Shown here piece by piece: positions 8,122-13,441 of a stretch of DNA of 13,441 bases. The position numbers were made by a program, and so were the translations under genes. How positions within the stretch are numbered: the stretch's first letter is position 1; every line of letters begins with the position of its first letter. The notes beneath the pieces were generated by a model. The model saw nothing but the letters and a program-made list of their open reading frames with translations. It ran no database searches and was not told the DNA's origin. This DNA comes from Cudoniella acicularis (taxonomy: Eukaryota > Ascomycota > Leotiomycetes > Helotiales > Helotiaceae): assembly GCA_013054445.1 (NCBI GenBank), contig JAAMPI010001520.1, forward strand, positions 1 through 13,441. The letters are read 5' to 3'.

Positions 8122-9786
8122 ATGATTCTCCAAAGTTTTATTGCCTGTTTTGTAGGTTGTTGACTTGCACTTATACCGAGACCATATACTAATTAGAAAG
8201 TTAGATCATTCTCCTCTTAACACTCATCGCCCATGGCGTGTACAATCTTTGTCTACATCCACTTTCCAATTTCCCAGGTCCTCGTCGTTGGGCAATATCG
8301 AGATTGCCATACACCAGAGCTCTCTGGCAAGGGCGTCTTCATATCAAAATCAAAGAAATTCACGATAGATACGGTCCAGTCGTCCGCATAGCTCCAGATG
8401 AGTTGTCCTTCATCCAGGGAAAAGTATGGCAAGACATCTATACTCATGGGGCTGGCAACAAGGGGTTCCCGAAGCACAGGGCTTACCAGAATGCCCAAGG
8501 ATTTGAATCGCTCTTCGATGCGTCGGATAAAAATCATACTCGCCTACGGAAACTCCCCATGAACAATTTCTTTTCAACAGCTTCTGTCACTAAACAAGAA
8601 GACATTATTAAATCATACAGCGGTCTTTTGATTCAGAAACTCAAAGATCAAGTTCAACAGGCCTCCAACATAGATACTTCCCGGAATGGATACGGCAACT
8701 CGGTAGTTGTCAATATGTAGGAATGGTACAATTTTGCCACCTTTGATATTGCAGGAAGGCTCACACTGAGCGAGGACTTTGGATGTCTTCAAGAAATGGC
8801 TTATCATCCGTGGATTCTGATGGTTTTGACCCACTTCAAAGCGTCGGCTCTTGTTATGTGCCTGCGAATCTATTCACCATTAGATACAGTGTTGATCTAT
8901 TTCGCACCAGGGAGACTACTAGAACTCAAAGAGAGGTTTTTATCCTTGGTCAGACAGAAGATACACAAGCGCTTGGCCCAAGACCCGTCTACCGAGAAGA
9001 ACGACTTTGTGTCTGCTGCCATGATGAATCCTAAAAGTGGAGGAATGGACAAAAAGGAGCTTGAAGCTAATTGCATACTCATGATTCTCGCTGGCAGTGA
9101 GACTATGGCTACCGCTCTTCTAAGCGCGACGAATTTTCTGTGTAAGAATTCTCAAGTTCTACGAAAACTGACAGATGAAATTCGACAGCTGGGTACAGAG
9201 GAAGAAATCAGGCTCAGCAAACTGAATCATTTGCCATATCTAACAGCCGTGATTCGAGAGACACATCGACTCTGCCCTCCACTCTCTAATGGACCCTCTC
9301 GTGTCGTTGGGCCGCATGATGCCTAAATATGTGGTTATTATATTCCGAAGGGAGTAAGTTTTCCAGTGCAATCATAAGGTCAACATAAAACAGCCCTTTA
9401 AATTAATTTCTAACTTCTGTGTGCTACAGACGGCGGTGGGTGTCACCCAGTATGCGGCTAACCGGTCGGCCAGCAACTTTGTAGCTCCAGATCAATTCGT
9501 GCCAGAGCGTTGGATCGAGAAAGAGGGTTTGAGTTCCCAAGTATACGGCAGCGACAACAGAGATGCCGTTCGTCCATTCTCGACTGGAGCTCGAGATTGC
9601 CTCGGGTAGAATATTGCCATGGCCGAATTTCGACTGGTCCTAGCTCGCGTAATTTGGAACTTTGATATTCTCCCTGCTTCGGAGCTTGAATGGGATTCTC
9701 AGAAGTATTACATGCTTTGGGCAAAGGAGCCTTTTTTTGTTCACTTGAGGCTGCCAGGAAAGCACTATCAGGAGAGATTTTCTTGA
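8122..9786 (+). pseudogene. Cytochrome P450 (CYP65-like), three in-frame stop codons
   Basis: P450s of this type are ER-anchored haem monooxygenases, usually in secondary metabolism or detoxification. Exons 8122-8151, 8205-9353 and 9430-9783 join in phase 0 through introns of 53 and 76 nt to give 511 codons, a normal length. Residues 1-30 are the membrane anchor, reaching YNLCLHPL, then FPGP. Further landmarks are YGPVVRIAPDELSF, the I-helix AGSETMAT (306-313), ExxR as ETHR (362-365), PERW (418-421) and the haem loop FSTGARDCLG with Cys about 450. Stops interrupt it at 8718 (TAG, residue 182), 9324 (TAA, 384) and 9607 (TAG, 453), yet similarity continues on each side in the same frame (for example EWYNFATFDI after the first). 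No frameshift exists, so inactivation looks recent. The third stop replaces the usual Gln/Lys after CxG and fits CAG to TAG. Other conserved residues are also altered. The family resemblance is to isotrichodermin C-15 hydroxylase-like enzymes, from memory of motifs only. Confidence 0.88.
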
Positions 9787-10779
9787 GGAAATCGCCCGGA
9801 ATAATAGCCTCAAAGAGTGGAATATCCAACAGAGTTCACTTATGATTATACCCCTTTGTTGATAGAAAATTTTTCAAATTATACATTCTACTTTATACTA
9901 TATGGCAAGGCCATTCGGCTACAGTTAAAACTTACTGAGTTCCTTCTAAAGTCATCAGTCCCCCATCAGCATCGTAAGTAAAGTGCTTGATCATAACCAA
10001 CGAAATCTGTATAGACATAGGGGGTCTAGGGCTGACATCGTCTGCCACGCAGTGTATTAAATGAGCAGAATGAACGTTTCACATAGCCTTTACGAGCGAG
10101 ATTGTGCAAACTGTATTCAGCACCAATTTCAGCGAGGGCATGCAATTCCAGTTAATGTTTGGGTAATCGGGTAAAATTCTAAGAGTCCTTTGCCATTATT
10201 TGTCAACGAATCCTTCAAGAATGTCTCAGGAAATCGAGTTTATCCTTGAAGATTTGAGGATTCACAAGGGTCCTGTACACAGTAACACAACTTATGGTTA
10301 TAGTTTGATTATAATTCGACTGCTTCCTACTGCGCATAGCACCGCACAAAACATGGAATTATATTAATGTCGCATACTTCTATGAGCTCAATTGAGAAAT
10401 ACTGGACGTGGATCAAGCAGTCGCTTCTCAGGAGGCGCTGCCAGCTTGCGACTGCGGCTGTAATGAGGCAGTTTGTGCTCGGGGAATGGGGTGAATACCA
10501 CAAAAATGGATAAATGAGTTAACAGTTTTTTGCCAGAGCACTGGATTCATGTGTGAATTTGATACTTGTGATCGCAATGCCCTGTATGAGGTTCATTAGC
10601 GAGCGTGCCACACCTGTATGGAAAGCACAGAAGCATTCTTTCCAAAGAATTGCTCCTTGCAGAAATTTGGGGAAAGGTCAGGGCAGGGGCAGGATCAGGA
10701 AGCCACAGAACAGCAACGGATCTGTGAGCACCAATCGATCGCCAAAAATCTCCGTATAGGCGCTCTTTGGGTTTCTCTC

Positions 10780-10953
10780 TGCAGATTATCCAACTCGACA
10801 TGCAGGCCCTTCTCCCCTGCACATTCACCACCTGCCTTTAGAAGGCGCAACCCGAAGTGCATAATATCCAACCCAACACATAAGATTTTCCTTTTTACAC
10901 TTGCTTTTAGAAGATCCAACCAGAAGTGCAGAATATCCAACCCGACGTGCAGG
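10780..10953. repeat. Degenerate tandem repeat, two full copies and one partial
   Basis: Two 54-nt units at 10831-10884 and 10900-10953 align without gaps (CTTTAGAAG...CAACC...GAAGTGCA...AATATCCAACCC). A 27-nt partial copy at 10780-10806 matches the end of the unit at 10900-10953 (TGCAGA-TATCCAAC-CGAC-TGCAGG) with only three differences. Most differences between copies are C/T or G/A transitions. The repeat would encode a short motif in one plus frame (F-R-R-x-N-x-K-C-x-I-S-N-P-T), but that frame has no other gene-like property, so I treat it as non-coding. Confidence 0.65.
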
Positions 10954-11117
10954 AGGTTCAGATTAAGGAGGGGGAGGCTCTATGTGGGCGTCGGCCAATC
11001 ATCCGTATGCATGGTTGTGGACGCCCAAAGCTAGCGAAAGACCAATCTGGGTAATTCGCGTTGGAATTTGGCAGGGTTTAAGAGACCCTTGAGGCAACCA
11101 TGTTGGAGGAAGGAATT

Positions 11118-11135
11118 CGGCACAAGAGAGTGCCG
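11118..11135. repeat. Short inverted repeat
   Basis: CGGCAC and GTGCCG are separated by AAGAGA, giving a perfect 6-bp stem with a 6-nt loop. There is no following T-run and no gene beside it, so no function is assigned. Confidence 0.4.
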
Positions 11136-11756
11136 GCCGTTAAGGGACTATCCTTAAGTCTCCACAGTAATTTACGCCACTTTATAACATCTAGAAACAC
11201 ATTGGTGCACGCGTAAGAAGTGCCGCAAACAGAGCGTCTTACTCTATCTCATTACCCCTAGTTATTTTATGACTTTGAAGTGTTTGCGATGACTTTGGTT
11301 TTCCAAGGCCAAAAGGCGGGGTTGCGAAGCCTTGCAAACATCTAGGCTCGTTTGCCCCAAACGCGTCTTCCTTCTCCACTCCATTCCCGTTACATTCCAG
11401 GGAGGGTTTCCATGTTGCCAAGTTGAACCGTTGCAGTCAAAGCACTGTAACGCATATGCACTATTGAGGCACATGAGAATCGGTTCGAGCTTCGAAGTTG
11501 AATGAGGGAGCTTGATGTGTATATTGCTACTACCGGAGGATCTCATTGTTGAGATTTTCATCTCCCTGAGTCCCTGGTCTTACCTGAGTACTCGGAGGCG
11601 TGATCGGAGGCTCCTGAGTGGCGAAACACCTCTGGAGAGCCACATTCGTGAGTGAAATGAGGGAGATCGTAGCGTTTTCTCTCGCACTCCCCGTTGACTT
11701 CCAACATGCGAAGAGACGATGTGGCCAATAAATACCCTGTGTGCTTAGGCGATACC

Positions 11757-11770
11757 GGGGGGGGGGGGGG
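11757..11770. repeat. G14 homopolymer
   Basis: Fourteen consecutive G in non-coding DNA upstream of the membrane-protein gene. Such runs are prone to length error in sequencing and to strand slippage. Confidence 0.85.
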
Positions 11771-11882
11771 TAAAGGTTTACCAATAAGATCCTACGGTAT
11801 CTGTGTCGCGTGTGTGTGGGCATCACCACTTACTGGTCGCACTTCTTGAATGCTCTGCATCTCCAGCCTGCCTTAACTCCTG

Positions 11883-11887
11883 ATTGG
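11883..11887 (-). promoter_or_regulatory. Possible CCAAT box upstream of the membrane-protein gene
   Basis: AGCCAATCA on the minus strand (ATTGG on the plus strand) lies about 110 nt before the start codon at 11998, a usual distance for a HAP/CBC site. A pentamer occurs often by chance, so this is only suggestive. Confidence 0.25.
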
Positions 11888-11997
11888 CTGCGGTTCGATT
11901 CGGATTTTAATTGCTGAATGTTCCAAGCAGACCTTTCCAAAATTCTCCACTTCATTTTTTCAACTCCATCCAAGTTCCACTCGATTCACACGAAACC

Positions 11998-13441
11998 ATG
12001 TCTCTCGCCGATATCCCTCCCGCTGAGCTGCCCTTCATTCCTGCTTTGGAACCTCCCAATGGCACTCTCTCCAACTTCCTTAATCCTAAAAATAGAGCAG
12101 ATGCTTATATTGCCGTTGCGGGAGTTTTTCTTGGTTTGGCAACTTTATCTGTCATTCTAAGACTGTATGTACGATGTATTGTACAGAAATCTCCCTGGTG
12201 GGATGACCGTAAATTGCGACTTTTATTACCCCTTTTCTGCCTTGTTAATGACTTGCACAGTTGTTCTCGTTGTCGCTCTGGTATGTCGTGATGGCAGTCC
12301 TACTGCCCTGTTCGGCTTATTATTTATGACTTTGTTACTGAATAAACTCAGCTTTCTCAAGCGGCATATACAGGTATAAATACATGGTGTACGTACAATT
12401 AACCTATTGGAGATTGCCATTTCTAACGAGTTTATCTTCAGTGTGTACACACGGTATTGGAAAGCACATGTGGGATGTTCGCCTTATTGATCTCCTTCCT
12501 ATCATTACTGTAAGTCACAACGACAAGTTTTGGTATATGTTCTAACGGGAGGACGTTTAAGCCAGCTCGAGTCATGGCCGACATAACCGAGCCATCGATC
12601 GGCCTCACGAAGCTGGCGCTTTTACTCCTTTATTATAGATTGTTTTCTCCATCGCCGGCGGTCAAGATAGCAATTCTGAGCGGAATTGTGTTCATATTGA
12701 CTGTTTACACCACCTTGATGTTCCTGTTTATTTTCCTGGACACAGCCAGAACTATCCCATTGAACAAGACGATGGCGGTCATCAATGTGGCTACGGATTG
12801 CTATATCTTGGTACTTCCCATATATTCGGTGGTGAAGCTTTATCTCCCGAAAAGAAAGAAGATTGGTTTGGCTCTAGTATTTGCAACGGGCCTTTTGTAC
12901 GTCTTAAAAGCAACTTTGGTTTTCCTTTAGCTAACCTCTTCCAGCGCGGTGATAATGAGCATTGTCGGGGCTGTCTATAGATTTCAATTTGCCAATGATG
13001 GCACTGACTTCACCTGGGGTCTTTTGAACGTTATTCTCGTCAAGTAAGAACCCCTTTCTTTTGTGCTGTGTGACCTTATATATACTTGAGACTAATCTCA
13101 GTACAGCCAAATTGAGTGCTGCATTGGTATTATGTGCTCATGTATGCCGCTCTTCCCTGCCCTCCTTAACAAGGCCCATATCCTATCCAACGACTGGATC
13201 ATGTCTATGCGATCTCTCCGCAATCGAATACTTAACAGTGGAAGTCAATCTGCTCGATCTGCTCGATCTACAGGGAACAACAAAACTGGGGATAATGGTG
13301 ATTTTGTGGAGCTGAGAGCTCTCTCGGGCTCGAGTAGTCTGAAGGACTTGCACAAGTCTCATCATAAGTCCCTCCCCCCCCCATTTGGACCACCCCCTTC
13401 CAACCCTATTAAATCTACGAATCTTGAACTTCTATACAATC
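11998..13441 (+). CDS. Fungal rhodopsin-like (PTH11-related type) seven-helix membrane protein, 3' end outside window
   Basis: This belongs to the large ascomycete family of integral membrane proteins with a rhodopsin-like fold, whose members are mostly of unknown function and lack retinal-binding evidence. I read seven exons: 11998-12208, 12261-12280, 12352-12373, 12442-12509, 12562-12896, 12945-13043 and 13107 to the window end. They give at least 363 residues without a stop. All six introns (48-71 nt) have GT/AG ends and most have a CTAAC/CTAAT branch site; phases agree throughout and the joined protein follows the family: RLYVRC, WWDDLVLV, THGIGKHMWDV, ITEPSIGLTKLALLLLYYRLFSP, INVATDCYILVLPI, IGLALVFATGLFAVIMSIVGAVYRF, DFTWGLLNVILVN and CSCMPLFPALL. 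Seven hydrophobic segments lie near 37-59, 70-88, 112-133, 141-166, 178-199, 208-230 and 241-272. The tail from about 283 is Ser/Arg-rich, as is usual for the cytoplasmic end. The second extracellular loop, normally cysteine-containing and some 20 residues longer, is reduced to LDTARTIPLNKTM. The true C-terminus lies beyond the window. Confidence 0.85.
13249..13269 (+). repeat. In-frame 9-nt tandem repeat in the membrane-protein tail
   Basis: TCTGCTCGA occurs twice and is followed by a third TCT, encoding Ser-Ala-Arg-Ser-Ala-Arg-Ser in the cytoplasmic tail. A 9-nt unit keeps the frame whatever its copy number. Confidence 0.6.

Larger units (their letters stand above)
9787..11997. other. Long stretch without a recognisable gene
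   Basis: About 2.2 kb between the P450 pseudogene and the membrane-protein gene. Frames at 10618-11034 (+), 10547-10831 (-), 11239-11561 (-) and 11530-11829 (-) are short, overlapping, and show no domain. The region holds a degenerate three-copy repeat (10780-10953), an inverted repeat CGGCAC/GTGCCG at 11118-11135, and a run of 14 G at 11757-11770. The last 100 bases before 11998 are C/T-rich, like a fungal 5' leader. Decayed transposon remnants are possible but I recognise no transposase, reverse transcriptase or terminal repeats. Confidence 0.5.

Noticed and set aside
8716..8753. A GT...AG pair that would splice out the first P450 stop
   Set aside because: It is only 38 nt, is not a multiple of three, and would remove the conserved EWYNFATFDI segment.
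9605..9642. A GTAGAA...CTAG intron that would remove the third P450 stop
   Set aside because: It would delete the conserved AMAEFRLVLA helix that follows the haem loop.
8122..9786. Stop-codon reassignment or programmed readthrough in the P450
   Set aside because: The GMC and cofactor B genes end at ordinary stop codons, and three separate readthrough events in one gene with other conserved residues lost are less likely than a pseudogene.
10618..11034. 138-codon frame with a repeated FRRxNxKC motif as a repeat protein
   Set aside because: The motif is explained by the degenerate tandem DNA repeat; there is no good start context and no domain.
11112..11123. GGAATTCGGCAC resembling a cDNA cloning linker
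   Set aside because: The match stops before the end of the usual linker and the flanks look like continuous genomic DNA; probably chance.
11239..11561. Overlapping minus-strand frames as a hypothetical gene
   Set aside because: Two overlapping short frames with no recognisable domain, no splice structure and no coding-like composition.
11889..11902. GCGGTTCGATTCGG resembling a tRNA B box
   Set aside because: No matching A box, acceptor stem or anticodon arm could be placed around it.
1..13441. CRISPR array, prophage, or intact transposon
   Set aside because: No regularly spaced repeats, phage genes, transposase or reverse transcriptase signature, or terminal repeats were seen; the DNA is eukaryotic.

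Overview
The window looks like nuclear DNA of a filamentous ascomycete (Pezizomycotina; a leotiomycete-like fungus would fit, but the sequence does not settle this). Genes are interrupted by short introns of about 48-76 nt with GT(A/G)AGT-like donors and CTAAC/CTAAT branch sites just before the AG. The protein families are typical of these fungi: a tubulin-folding cofactor B, a GMC flavin oxidoreductase, a CYP65-like cytochrome P450 and a fungal rhodopsin-like seven-helix membrane protein. There is no prokaryotic, viral or organellar signature, no CRISPR array, and no tRNA or rRNA gene that I could support.

Layout. 1-1777: GC-rich non-coding DNA with short tandem repeats and a 20-nt CCAAT palindrome. 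1778-3921 (+): a tubulin cofactor B gene of two exons separated by an unusually long 1,532-nt intron; its C-terminal CAP-Gly domain begins correctly and then collapses. 4346-4651 (+): a possible 101-residue protein of unknown function. 5138-7018 (-): a 609-residue GMC oxidoreductase with one 51-nt intron; catalytic His and Asn are present, but the glycine pair of the first GMC signature is replaced by Glu-Glu. 7019-8121: a 1.1-kb divergent promoter region with an 11-bp direct repeat and a hairpin. 8122-9786 (+): a complete 511-codon P450 reading frame (three exons) carrying three in-frame stop codons and no frameshift, hence a young pseudogene. 9787-11997: 2.2 kb without a recognisable gene, holding a degenerate three-copy repeat and a run of 14 G. 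11998-13441 (+): a rhodopsin-like seven-helix protein in seven exons, including two micro-exons of 20 and 22 nt, running off the window end.

How the genes relate. The GMC oxidoreductase and P450 are divergently transcribed from one intergenic region, an arrangement common in fungal secondary-metabolite or catabolic mini-clusters; that link is inferred. The cofactor B gene belongs to microtubule biogenesis and is probably unrelated. A recurrent theme is motif loss in otherwise readable genes: truncated CAP-Gly, Gly-Gly to Glu-Glu in the GMC protein, three stops in the P450, and a missing cysteine loop in the rhodopsin-like protein. This suggests a locus under relaxed selection. I did not find a convincing new biological system; the points most worth checking are the P450 stop codons, the GMC signature change, the cofactor B intron and CAP-Gly truncation, and the micro-exons.
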